Source: Tumebacillus avium
GTDB taxonomy: Bacteria > Bacillota > Bacilli > Tumebacillales > Tumebacillaceae
NCBI RefSeq assembly: GCF_002162355.1
Contig: NZ_CP021434.1
Coordinates: forward strand, 3,650,001-3,714,000
Length of the DNA stretch: 64,000 bases
Direction: 5' to 3'
Shown: positions 9,620 through 18,555 of the stretch, one piece after another
Position numbering within the stretch: position 1 is the stretch's first letter
Layout: the number at the start of each line of letters is the position of its first letter
Position numbers and translations under genes: made by a program
Notes under the pieces: generated by a model
Seen by the model: the letters and a program-made list of their open reading frames with translations, nothing else
What the model was told of the DNA's origin: nothing
The model's database searches: none

Positions 9620-11302
9620 TTACTTCATCTTCTTCGTAATCTCCGCTCTCGCAATCACTGACCCATTATAAGAGCAATAGTACCAATAATCGCCAATCTC
9701 ATAAACCGTCACATTCCCCGACTTCCGAATTTCCTTCGCCGGAGTGACAGCAGGTTCATCCTTCCCGGCATCTCCGGTTTTCCCGCCAGCAGAAGTCTCC
9801 GAAGCCTGTCCAGCCGTCTCAGCCGACTTCCCAGCCGCCAGCTTCTCCTTGATCATCTGCTGCAGCTCCGCCAACTGCTCTGAGCCCCACAGCTGCACCG
9901 AAGTGACTTTTGCTTCCTTCTGCTGCTCCGGGTCAGGGGAGAGGTTCGCCGGGTCCAGCTCCAGCTTGAACAGCATATTATTCCCCGCATACACCATCTC
10001 CAGCGCCGGAGTGCCAACTTCGGCAATCCGCACATCGGTCGCCTTCCCGAGCAATTCTTCCACCTTCTGCGGCGCGAGATCCAAGAAGCCGGGGTAGAAG
10101 GGATAGCCTTCCTGAAACTGGCCTTTATACACCACCATACCCTTCAGGTTGTAGCGTTCACCCGGCCCGTCCTCACGTCCCGCCTTAAACTGCCCCTTAT
10201 AGCGCAAGTTGCCGTCCTTGTCATACAGATCGCCCAACCCGTCATACTTCCCATCCACAAAGGCACCCACATAAAGCGGCTTGCCTTTTTCGCCATTCAG
10301 CGTGCCTGCGCCCTGATACTTCCCGGCCGCATACTGTCCGGCATACTTCAACTGGCCGTCGCTGTAGTACTCCTTGCCTTCGCCGCTGTACTTGCCTTCC
10401 TTAAACCCGCCGTCATACAGCAGCTTGCCGTCCTTGTCATACAGCTTCCCGGCGCCGTGATACTGACCGCCCGAGAACGCGCCTTCATAGACCTTGTTGC
10501 CATTTTCCGCAAACAGCTTGCCTTCGCCTTCAAACACATTGTTCAAAAACAAGCCGTCATACTTCACCTGTTCATTAAAATAGTACTCCGTGCCTTTGCC
10601 CGCGTACTTATCTTCCACAAACAGGCCTTTGTACATCATCTTGCCATCCTGATAATACATCGTGCCGTCGCCGCTCATCTTGCCATTTTTAAACTGGCCC
10701 GAGTAGCGAATATCTCCATCCGTATAATACGTCGTGCCTTCGCCGCTGTACAAGTCATCCGCAAAGTTGCCCTTATACACAACTTCGCCCATCGCATTGT
10801 ACTTCTCCCCGGCGCCGTTCATCTTGCCGTCCTTCATTTCACCTTTATACAGCACGTCGCCGTTCGAAGCATACACCGTGCCATTTCCGGTAAACTTGCC
10901 CTTCTTCAAATCGCCTTCATAAATCAGCTTGCCGCTCTCATCGACAACTTTCCCATAACCCGAATACTTCGCAATCTCCTTCGAGTTCTCCACAAACACA
11001 TTCCGCCCCAAAAACTCGCGCAGAAACGCCGGGGGATTGACATACAAAAACTGATACGCCAAAATGCCCAGCGCAACAGAGACAATCAAAATCATCAAAA
11101 TCAGCCGCTTCGCCACATACCGCCGGCCAAAGCGCACATAATTCTTCAGCGACTGCTCCTTCGGGGCCAGCATCACCTCGACCCTGGCCTGAATTGCTTT
11201 CGGCAGGTTCGTCACCGTCGAAATCGCCTTTTGTATCGTCGTCCGCACCGGCGTGATCACCGGTTTCACAATCATGTCAGATAGCTGCATCAACATTTTC
11301 AT
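9620..11302 (-). CDS. Membrane-anchored MORN-repeat protein
   Basis: 560 residues from an ATG at 11302, two bases past the stop of the upstream DUF4280 gene, so translation is probably coupled. The frame stays open further upstream, but that part overlaps the DUF4280 gene. Residues about 66-88 (RLILMILIVSVALGILAYQF) form one transmembrane helix after a basic segment. Residues about 115-405 carry twelve MORN-like units of 23-24 residues, each near the pattern GxGxxYxxDGxxxYxGxFxxGKY. The C-terminal 150 residues include an Ala/Glu/Lys-rich stretch and end with VTVYEIGDYWYYCSYNGSV, reminiscent of a small beta domain. MORN repeats make beta-hairpin stacks that bind proteins or lipids. With the PAAR-like partner this may be an envelope anchor or immunity/effector partner of the adjacent injection system; that is an inference. 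Confidence 0.85.
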   Translation of the reverse strand: MKMLMQLSDMIVKPVITPVRTTIQKAISTVTNLPKAIQARVEVMLAPKEQSLKNYVRFGRRYVAKRLILMILIVSVALGILAYQFLYVNPPAFLREFLGRNVFVENSKEIAKYSGYGKVVDESGKLIYEGDLKKGKFTGNGTVYASNGDVLYKGEMKDGKMNGAGEKYNAMGEVVYKGNFADDLYSGEGTTYYTDGDIRYSGQFKNGKMSGDGTMYYQDGKMMYKGLFVEDKYAGKGTEYYFNEQVKYDGLFLNNVFEGEGKLFAENGNKVYEGAFSGGQYHGAGKLYDKDGKLLYDGGFKEGKYSGEGKEYYSDGQLKYAGQYAAGKYQGAGTLNGEKGKPLYVGAFVDGKYDGLGDLYDKDGNLRYKGQFKAGREDGPGERYNLKGMVVYKGQFQEGYPFYPGFLDLAPQKVEELLGKATDVRIAEVGTPALEMVYAGNNMLFKLELDPANLSPDPEQQKEAKVTSVQLWGSEQLAELQQMIKEKLAAGKSAETAGQASETSAGGKTGDAGKDEPAVTPAKEIRKSGNVTVYEIGDYWYYCSYNGSVIARAEITKKMK

Positions 11303-11304
11303 CT

Positions 11305-11691
11305 CTACGGCACCTGAATCGTCTGCTGACCGGGCTGGGTGATCTGAATCACGCCGCCCCAGTTGCACATCAGCTTCGAAGAGTTATTCAAAGCGGGCAT
11401 ATTCGCCACCTGCACCGTCGGACAGCCCGGCGCCCAGGGCGCTGCCGTCACCGGAATGCACGGCATCGGCGTTAATACGCCAAACGCCGCAGCGGTCGCC
11501 GCAGCCACCGTCGGATTGGCCATCGACTGGCACATCCCAAACGGCAAAATATTCACCATCGGCTTGTTATCCATAATATTTGCAATCGGCATCGCCGTCA
11601 GAACCTTATTGGTCGGAAGCACCATCAATGCGCTTGGCGCAGCGCCAAAACTGCACTGCATTTGAGCGCCTCCGCATACCACAAACCCCAT
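11305..11691 (-). CDS. DUF4280 PAAR-like protein
   Basis: 128 residues from an ATG at 11691, preceded on its strand by AAGGAGAGTGCT. The sequence is compact and rich in Cys, Met and Pro: MGFVVCGGAQMQCSFGAAP at the start, IMDNKPMVNILPFGMC in the middle, PMPCIPVTAAPWAPGCPTV later, and LMCNWGGVIQI near the end. This is the pattern of the DUF4280 family, which is PAAR-like and expected to form a sharpened spike tip on contractile systems or to connect to toxins. It is transcribed away from the baseplate operon together with the MORN gene. No toxin extension is attached, so it would act as a separate tip or adaptor. Confidence 0.85.
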   Translation of the reverse strand: MGFVVCGGAQMQCSFGAAPSALMVLPTNKVLTAMPIANIMDNKPMVNILPFGMCQSMANPTVAAATAAAFGVLTPMPCIPVTAAPWAPGCPTVQVANMPALNNSSKLMCNWGGVIQITQPGQQTIQVP

Positions 11692-11818
11692 AGCACTCTC
11701 TCCTTTATATCTCCTTCTCTAAATGTAACATAACTTCTGCCCTGAATGCTCTTAAATTAGATGCTAGAGTACAGGAAAGTGTAGTAATATTGAACTAGGA
11801 TTCGAGATTCATACAGGA

Positions 11819-13546
11819 GTGGTTCATATTTTAATCTTCCATAAAAAAACAGCTGCCATCTCTCTGCTCACCGCTCTGATGCTGACCGGCCAGGCCACAC
11901 TGCCGATCTTGCCGCAACAGGCTGTCGTGCACGCTGCAACAATCCTTTCGCTCAAAGACCTGACCACGCGGGCCGCGCAAGTCAGCCCCGACCTGAAAGA
12001 CCTGACCAGCAACCTGCAAAAAAAGAAATACGAGCTGACCCAAGCCTATCAGGCGGTCAACATCCAAGCCGAAAAAGACGCCAGCAAGCAGGCCAAAGAG
12101 CACAGCTTGAGCCGCGACATCGACCTCGGCACCAAGATCCCAACCGCACAGCTCGAAGTCAAAAAAGCAGAACGCGAGATCGAAAACAAGCGCCGCGCGC
12201 TCGGCCTTGAGATCGAGCAGCTCTATATAACTGCGTACCAGGCCCAACTCGGCGTCCAAAAAGCGCAAACCGCGCAGAAAAAAGCCGAGACCAAAGTAAA
12301 CGACCTCATCAAAAAAGCGGTCTACGGCTATGCCAAGCTCGAAGACGTCGAAGCGGCCAAGGCGGAGCTGGAAACCGCCGTCTCCGCTGTCACCGTCGCC
12401 CAGCTTGGCTTCAAGACCAGCCGCAACGAGCTGGGGCAGAAGGTGAGCATGGACCTCGACGGCGATTTTACCTTCACCGTCCCGCGCCAATACGCCATGC
12501 TCAACCAAAAGACGCTCTGGCAGCTGATCGACCGCGCCGAGAAGACCGACCTTGAGCTTTGGAAAGACACCGAGGCCCGCCGAATGGCCGAAGCCAAAGT
12601 CAACCTCGTCCGCCAGCTCTACCGCAACAAATTTGGCGCTACTGCCATGCAAATCCTTGAGTCCACCTATAGCGGCACCCAAGAGACCGACTACAGCGCT
12701 TTCATGACCAAATACAACGAGCTGGCTGCGAACATCGACGCCAAATGGAAAGGCAAAACGTGGATCCTCGTCTTCTCCTTGCCCTTCCTGAAATACGTCC
12801 CGAAAAAAGAGCTGCAAGGGGAGTACGAAGGCATGCGCTACTTCGAAGACATGCAAAACGCCTTGCCTGTCGCCATGCTCGACTATGACAAAGCCCGCCT
12901 GAAAGAAAGCGACACCCGCCAAAAGCTCACCGCCAAGATCAAAACGTCCTACCTCGGCGTCAAACAGGCCGAGTCGACCTACATCCTGGCGATGAAAGCA
13001 TTGGACAAAGCCAAGCAAGACACCAAAAAAGCTGAAGAGAAGAAAAAGTTCGGCGTGATCAAGCAAGAAGAGCTCGACGCTGTCAAAGCATTGGAAGTGC
13101 AGGCTTCCGAAGTGGTGACCGCCACTTTCCTCGCCTACAAGCTGTCCCTCTCCAAGCTCGACCTCGACACCTCGGGCGGGGTCGTGTACCGCAACGGCAA
13201 TCTGCCGTACCAGGTCGACAGCGGCCTCGACCCGCTGATCAAACCGCCTGCACCCGACCTGCAACTCGGCGGGTGGAAGCTCGAACCGGTCGCAGAAGGC
13301 ATGACCAGCAAATTCACCCTCGTCGACCTCAAAGACGGCTACAAACCAACGCATTTCACCTTGCATTCCAAAAAGACCAGCAAGCAGGTCGGCGCGCGCA
13401 CCGCGATCACAGGCGAGCTGCTCCATTTAAACCTCGCCTTCAGCGACACCAGCGACCTGTACGTCGTCTTCTACAGCGGGGACAAAAAATTGGACGAAGC
13501 CGATCTCGACGGTTACGCGCCAAAAGGAACTTTGACCAAGAAGTAA
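11819..13546 (+). CDS. Secreted TolC-like coiled-coil protein
   Basis: About 572-575 residues. A signal peptide is visible (KKTAAISLLTALMLTG followed by QQAVVHA). The body is two long helical hairpins rich in Lys, Glu and Ala, e.g. ALGLEIEQLYITAYQAQLGV and ARLKESDTRQKLTAKIKTSY, with the pseudo-repeat typical of TolC/outer-membrane-efflux folds. The C-terminal 130 residues look beta-rich (FTLVDLKDGYKPTHFTLH). In a Gram-positive cell such a protein cannot span an outer membrane, so it is probably a cell-wall or membrane-surface protein. The start is uncertain: the GTG at 11819 overlaps the only good ribosome binding site (AGGAG, 11815-11819). An ATT at 11828 has ideal spacing, so a rare start codon is possible. 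It leads a three-gene operon with the next two genes. Confidence 0.65.
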   Translation: MVHILIFHKKTAAISLLTALMLTGQATLPILPQQAVVHAATILSLKDLTTRAAQVSPDLKDLTSNLQKKKYELTQAYQAVNIQAEKDASKQAKEHSLSRDIDLGTKIPTAQLEVKKAEREIENKRRALGLEIEQLYITAYQAQLGVQKAQTAQKKAETKVNDLIKKAVYGYAKLEDVEAAKAELETAVSAVTVAQLGFKTSRNELGQKVSMDLDGDFTFTVPRQYAMLNQKTLWQLIDRAEKTDLELWKDTEARRMAEAKVNLVRQLYRNKFGATAMQILESTYSGTQETDYSAFMTKYNELAANIDAKWKGKTWILVFSLPFLKYVPKKELQGEYEGMRYFEDMQNALPVAMLDYDKARLKESDTRQKLTAKIKTSYLGVKQAESTYILAMKALDKAKQDTKKAEEKKKFGVIKQEELDAVKALEVQASEVVTATFLAYKLSLSKLDLDTSGGVVYRNGNLPYQVDSGLDPLIKPPAPDLQLGGWKLEPVAEGMTSKFTLVDLKDGYKPTHFTLHSKKTSKQVGARTAITGELLHLNLAFSDTSDLYVVFYSGDKKLDEADLDGYAPKGTLTKK

Positions 13547-13559
13547 AAGGAGAATCGCC

Positions 13560-15644
13560 ATGATCAAGAAACATCGCCGCAAGTTCGTGACCCTTTTGCT
13601 CGCGTTTTCACTGTTTGGCGCGTTCCTGCCGACCTCGCCCGAAGCGACGGCAGCCGAGCGTCCCGCAGCGTCGAAAGTGAGCAGCGGCCACCTGCTGATC
13701 GGCACCTACCTGATCCAAAAAGAAGCGTTGACCAAGCCCGTCCTCGATGCGGCCAAAGCGAGCATGGACCAATCGGACCAAGGCATGTACTACAAATCGG
13801 AGCTGGCGGACGGCGCATGGTTTAACATCCAGAACGGATATGACCTGTCCGCGATCCTAAGCCCCAGCGGCACGACCGTCACCAACGCCGACATCGACAA
13901 AATGACGATCAGCGTCTGGGTGCATCTCGTCGACGGCAAACCGACCGTCGAGTGGACGCAGACCCCGGCCGATCTGGACCAAGCCATCGCCGGCGCCAAA
14001 GCCCAGCAAGTGCAAGCAGAAGCGGACAACAAAGCGGCTGTGGAAGCGGGCGATGACACCCTCGCCATCACCCTGTCCCTGAAAGCGGCAACGCTGAAGG
14101 CGCAAGTCGCTTTCCTCGAAGCGCTGAAAGCAGGGAAGGGCGACCAGGCCGCCGCCGAGCTGGAAAAGCTCGCCGATCCGGAAAAACTGCTCGCCGACTC
14201 GGTCAAAGGCGCACAGGCCGACCTGCAAAAAAAGCTCGAAGCCGATCTGAAAAAAGCGGAAGATGCGCTAAACGCCGCCACCGACCCAGCCGAAAAAGCA
14301 AAACTGCTCGAACAAAAAAAGCAGGCCGAAGACAACCTGAACGATTTTAAAGCAAACGCCTTGTCCTCCCAAGTCGACACCGCCAATGCGGCGAGCCTGC
14401 AGCTGGCGCAAGACCTCAGCCGGGCGGTCAACAACTCGCAGACCAAGCAGGCCCTAGACCTGCTGACCCAGCTCGAAGCTGCTGACCAGCAAGTGCTGAT
14501 CCTGCACAAAGGCCTGCTCACCCAACAGGTCGCCGCGCTGGAAAAAAAGATCAAAGAAACCACCAACTTCGATGAGATCCAGGAACTGCAAGCGGAGATT
14601 GCGACAACCAAGCAATCGGCCTACGCCAAAGAGAAAACGGCGTGGGAAGCAGAAGTCAAAGTTCTGGAAGCAGCTTTCCAAACGGCCGAAAAGCTCGGTC
14701 AAAACGACATGGCAGCACAACTGCTCGCCAAGCTGAACACGATCGCCGTGCGTCTTGATGAGATCCAAGCGGAAGCCAAAGCCACCCGTATCTCCTCGCG
14801 CAAAGCGGAGATCGCCGACCTGAAAAAGCAAATTCAAGAGGCGAAAGCAGCAGGCGCAACCGATACCGCCGACCAGCTGCTCATGCCGCTGGTGCAGGCG
14901 GAAGGCGTGCAGGCCGCAGATGAACAAGGCGTCATCGACATCATCCTCGACATCGAAGAAGCGATCGTCAAAGTGAACGCCAAGCTCAAAACCGCATCGG
15001 CAGAAGAAGCGGTTCTGCTGAAACAAGAACTGGCCGTCCTGAACACCAACCTGCTGAAAGCGCAAAAGACCGAGCTGTTCCTGATCAAAGAGCAGGCCGA
15101 AAAGAAACAGGCCGAAGTGAAAGCCGAAACGGGCAAAACAAGCCCAACCCTCACCCAGATGCACCAGCTCTATATCAAAGAGATCAAAGCGATCGAAAAA
15201 CAAAAATACACAGCGATTGACCTGACCGCCCTCGCCGCTCTGCAAAAGCAGATCAAAAAAGAGCAGCCAAAAGCGACGGTGCTGCCGGTGGAAAACGTCA
15301 TTGCCAAGTCGGTCGACATCAAGTTCATGATGCCGCCGGTGATCCTCGACGGCCGCACGCTGATTCACATCCGTCCGATCTCCGAATCATTTGGTTCCAC
15401 AGTGATTTGGAACAACGACGAGCAAAGCGTTTGGATCAGCCAAGAAGGCGCCACCGTCTACTGCAAAATCGGCGATAAAACGGCGCTGGTCAACGGCAAG
15501 CCGGTCACGCTCGACGTGCCGCCGCGCCTGATCGCCGGGCGCACGGTCGTGCCGCTGCGCTTTGTCGTGGAGGCGCTGGGCCTGAATGTGACGTGGGATG
15601 ACCCGTCCCAGACGATCGAGATCAAAGGAACGGTAAACCGATGA
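13560..15644 (+). CDS. Secreted coiled-coil protein with C-terminal copper amine oxidase N-domain (stalk domain)
   Basis: 694 residues from an ATG after AAAAGGAG. A signal peptide (FVTLLLAFSLFGAFLPTSPE, then ATAAE) is followed by a globular region up to about residue 135. A long Ala/Lys/Glu/Gln-rich coiled coil fills residues about 140-570. Residues about 580-690 match the copper amine oxidase N-terminal ('stalk') domain common in secreted Bacillota proteins: PPVILDGRTLIHIRPISESF, then NGKPVTLDVPPRLIAGRTVV, then PLRFVVEALGLNVTWDD. The catalytic oxidase domain is absent, as usual for these stand-alone stalk domains, so no oxidase activity is implied. It follows the TolC-like gene by 13 bases and its TGA overlaps the ATG of the next gene. 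The two coiled-coil proteins may interact outside the membrane. Confidence 0.75.
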   Translation: MIKKHRRKFVTLLLAFSLFGAFLPTSPEATAAERPAASKVSSGHLLIGTYLIQKEALTKPVLDAAKASMDQSDQGMYYKSELADGAWFNIQNGYDLSAILSPSGTTVTNADIDKMTISVWVHLVDGKPTVEWTQTPADLDQAIAGAKAQQVQAEADNKAAVEAGDDTLAITLSLKAATLKAQVAFLEALKAGKGDQAAAELEKLADPEKLLADSVKGAQADLQKKLEADLKKAEDALNAATDPAEKAKLLEQKKQAEDNLNDFKANALSSQVDTANAASLQLAQDLSRAVNNSQTKQALDLLTQLEAADQQVLILHKGLLTQQVAALEKKIKETTNFDEIQELQAEIATTKQSAYAKEKTAWEAEVKVLEAAFQTAEKLGQNDMAAQLLAKLNTIAVRLDEIQAEAKATRISSRKAEIADLKKQIQEAKAAGATDTADQLLMPLVQAEGVQAADEQGVIDIILDIEEAIVKVNAKLKTASAEEAVLLKQELAVLNTNLLKAQKTELFLIKEQAEKKQAEVKAETGKTSPTLTQMHQLYIKEIKAIEKQKYTAIDLTALAALQKQIKKEQPKATVLPVENVIAKSVDIKFMMPPVILDGRTLIHIRPISESFGSTVIWNNDEQSVWISQEGATVYCKIGDKTALVNGKPVTLDVPPRLIAGRTVVPLRFVVEALGLNVTWDDPSQTIEIKGTVNR

Positions 15645-18505
15645 GACAATATGTATGGAAGCTGGTTCTTCTGCTGGCCGCCCTGATCGGCCTCGGCATT
15701 TACGCCTATCAGCATCAAGAGTACATCACGCACTTCCCGATCGAAAAACAAGTCGAACTGCACAACCCGTACCAAGCCACGTCAGACGGGAAGGGCAACT
15801 GGTACGTCATCGAGGACGCCAAACAGTCGATCCTCAAATTGGGCGCAGACGGCACCCAGTTGGCGAAGATCCAAGCGCCCTCGCTCAAAGAGTTCGTCAA
15901 TCTGAATTCCAAAGACCCGACACTGCAAGATGATGCCCGCACCTATATCACTTATGACCAGGTGCTGCCTGCACCGGACGGCTCCTTGTACGCCGTGGTG
16001 CGGCTGATGGAGATCAACGCCCTGGTCCTCAAGCACGAAGTGGTCGTCCGCTACAACGCCGACGGGGAGCTCGATCAGAGCTGGATTGGCTACTCGCGCC
16101 CGTACAGCGTGGCTGAGCAAGGCTCTCTGCGCAGCGGCACGATCCGTTCGCTGGCGTTTAAAGAAAACAAGCTGTTCCTGATCACCCAAGAGAGCGATGT
16201 TGAGCTCGACCTGCACGAATGGGATGCCAAGCTGGGCCGGTTCAGCAAAATCACCAGCACGCATATCCCGTCCGAATCGGGCGTGTCAGACATCAGCGGC
16301 GTCACGTCGCAAGAGCTGGTCTACGCCACGAAAAAAGGCGAGATCTACTATTCGGGCGAACGCATCTACCCGCAGACCCGCACCGGTCAAAACGGCATCT
16401 TTGCCGATCATGTCCAAGTGGCGGGCGAGGATGTCTACTTCCTCGATGAATACGGTGGCAGCGTGAAGCGCTTTTCCACCAGCAATCCGGCCCAGGTCGA
16501 GACGCTGTTCACCCAGCAGGATGCGGCGGCCAAGCTGGCTGTTGATGAGCAGGCTGCAAAAATCGCGCTGACCGACGAACCGCTGGACAGCTTGGGCGTC
16601 GCTCCAGACGGCACGATCTTTGTTTCCGTCGGACAACAGGCGCTGCTGATGACGCCCGACAAGGAACTGCTGCCCCTTGAGTATTCGGGCAGCACGCGCA
16701 CCCATCAGTATCTGATCTGGGCGGCTGCAGCTGTTGGGGCTATCCTGCTGGTGTGGGTGCTGAAAATCCTGTACGTCAACATTATGCCGTACTCGCTGAT
16801 CTACAAGCAGCTGTTCGCCCTCGTGCCGCTGATCGCCCTGTCGATGCTGCTGCTGGCCTTCCTGGTGCACACAGACTTCCGCACCGACACGGAGCTGGAA
16901 GTCAGGCGGGCGCTGACCTATCTGGCGCACGACGGGCAAAACCTCGTCGATGCCGAGCGGCTCTTGAAGATCGATTCGCCGCAGGACTTCATGAACGAAG
17001 ACTACCAGGCGCTCAAGGAAAAGCTGACCTTCAAAGACAACTACGGCAAGTTCTACATGATGATCTACAAATACGTCGACCGGCGTCTCTACGATTTGCT
17101 GGAAGATGACAACGATATCCGCATGTTCGATTCCTTCGAAGTGTCGGCTGATGATTCGGCCGTTTCGGCCTGTATGGTGCGCGACAAGCAGACGGGTGAG
17201 TTCATCGAAGTTGATGCCAATTTTGACTACAACAAGGCGCTGCAAGAGCAGACCTACGTCACCTGCAAGTCCCAAGATGAAAACGGGACCTGGCTGTTTG
17301 CGTTAGGGCCGTTGTACAACGCGGACAAAACACAGGTCGTCGGCATCTACGAAGCGGGGATCAACACGCACGCGCTGGAAGTGCGCATGACCGCCAACTG
17401 GTACGAGACCTTGAAACAGCTGACCGGCTTTGCCGTGCTGATTCTGATCGTCGTGCTGGTCGTCACGCTCCTGTTGCTGAAATCGGTGCGCAACCTCAGC
17501 GTCAGCGCCAACCAGATCGCCAAAGGCCAGTGGCACACGCGGGTGACGGTCAAGTCGCATGACGAAGTGGCCGCTTTGGGACACACCTTCAACAACATGT
17601 CGGAAGAAGTGGAGAAAAAGATGCTGGAGCTGCGCGAATTCCGCGATGCCTACCGCCATTTTGTGCCGGAGAAGTTCCTCAACTACCTTGGCAAGCGCGA
17701 CATTCGCCATGTGAACCTCGGCGATCAGGTGGAGCTGGACATGAGCATCCTGGTCACAAACATTCGCCATTTCGATGATTTTATGGAAGATATGAAAGAC
17801 AAGACGCGCGACAACTTCAACTTTATCAACCGCTTCCTGCATGAGATCTCGCCGATCGTCGATCAAAACAACGGCGAGGTCAGCAAGTACCTCAACCATG
17901 GTATCCTCGCCGTATTCCCGGAGAGCCCGGGCGAGGCGCTGAAAGCGGCGGTGGAGATGAAGCGGGCGCTGGACAGCTACAACTCGCACCGCGCCGGAAA
18001 AGGCAAAGCGCGGATCGAAGTCGGCATCGGCATCCAGCAGGGGCCGCTGATGCTCGGCATCATCGGTGCGGAAGAGCGGCTGGAAGTCAGCGTGATCTCA
18101 GACAGCGTGCAGTTTGCGATGGTGCTGGAGGAGATCTCCGACAAGCTGGGCTGCACGATCCTGCTGCCGGCCCGCGTCCTGCAGGCGATCCCGGGGAGCG
18201 ACCGCTTCCTGGCGCGCAGTCTCGGCAACATCCAGCTCCAAGGCTCGCTCAGCGGTCCGATCGAACTGTATGATGTGTTCGAAGCGGACGATGAAGAGAC
18301 GCGCCGTCTGAAGCGGAAGACGCAAGACCTGTTCGAGTCGGCGATCACCAAATACCAGCAGGGCCGTTTCTATGACGCCCGTGAAGCGTTCCTCCAAGTC
18401 ATTCGCCAGAACCCGGGCGACAAGATTGCCCAGCTCTATTTTTACGTCTGTGACGAATACCGGAGCGGCATGACAGGCGATTGGAAAGGGACGTTGGAAG
18501 TATAA
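15641..18505 (+). CDS. Membrane sensor with HAMP domain and degenerate class III nucleotide cyclase domain
   Basis: 954 residues, ATG overlapping the previous stop by 4 bases. Order: transmembrane helix (about 6-23); an extracytoplasmic propeller-like region to about 350; two transmembrane helices (about 356-380 and 387-410); a second sensor-like region; another helix (about 594-616, FAVLILIVVLVVTLLLL); a HAMP segment to about 670; a class III adenylate/guanylate cyclase-like domain (about 695-875); and a short TPR-like tail. The cyclase fold is recognisable (HEISPIVDQNNGEVSKYLNH, then VGIGIQQGPLMLGIIG), but the metal-binding aspartates appear replaced: the FxDIRxF position reads TNIRHF (Asn707) and the GD turn reads NH (752-753). 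The usual N-x-x-x-R transition-state pair is also missing (SVQFAMVLEE). It is more likely a binding or signalling pseudo-cyclase than an enzyme. Confidence 0.8.
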   Translation: MRQYVWKLVLLLAALIGLGIYAYQHQEYITHFPIEKQVELHNPYQATSDGKGNWYVIEDAKQSILKLGADGTQLAKIQAPSLKEFVNLNSKDPTLQDDARTYITYDQVLPAPDGSLYAVVRLMEINALVLKHEVVVRYNADGELDQSWIGYSRPYSVAEQGSLRSGTIRSLAFKENKLFLITQESDVELDLHEWDAKLGRFSKITSTHIPSESGVSDISGVTSQELVYATKKGEIYYSGERIYPQTRTGQNGIFADHVQVAGEDVYFLDEYGGSVKRFSTSNPAQVETLFTQQDAAAKLAVDEQAAKIALTDEPLDSLGVAPDGTIFVSVGQQALLMTPDKELLPLEYSGSTRTHQYLIWAAAAVGAILLVWVLKILYVNIMPYSLIYKQLFALVPLIALSMLLLAFLVHTDFRTDTELEVRRALTYLAHDGQNLVDAERLLKIDSPQDFMNEDYQALKEKLTFKDNYGKFYMMIYKYVDRRLYDLLEDDNDIRMFDSFEVSADDSAVSACMVRDKQTGEFIEVDANFDYNKALQEQTYVTCKSQDENGTWLFALGPLYNADKTQVVGIYEAGINTHALEVRMTANWYETLKQLTGFAVLILIVVLVVTLLLLKSVRNLSVSANQIAKGQWHTRVTVKSHDEVAALGHTFNNMSEEVEKKMLELREFRDAYRHFVPEKFLNYLGKRDIRHVNLGDQVELDMSILVTNIRHFDDFMEDMKDKTRDNFNFINRFLHEISPIVDQNNGEVSKYLNHGILAVFPESPGEALKAAVEMKRALDSYNSHRAGKGKARIEVGIGIQQGPLMLGIIGAEERLEVSVISDSVQFAMVLEEISDKLGCTILLPARVLQAIPGSDRFLARSLGNIQLQGSLSGPIELYDVFEADDEETRRLKRKTQDLFESAITKYQQGRFYDAREAFLQVIRQNPGDKIAQLYFYVCDEYRSGMTGDWKGTLEV

Positions 18506-18524
18506 AAGCGAAATGGGCAAGAAA

Positions 18525-18555
18525 AAAAGAGCCTCTCATTCGAGAGGCTCTTTTT
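18525..18555. terminator. Bidirectional intrinsic terminator
   Basis: AAAAAGAGCCTCTC and GAGAGGCTCTTTTT pair with a 3-4 base loop between two converging genes. The stop codon of the leftward gene (TGA at 18538-18536) lies inside the stem. Confidence 0.9.
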
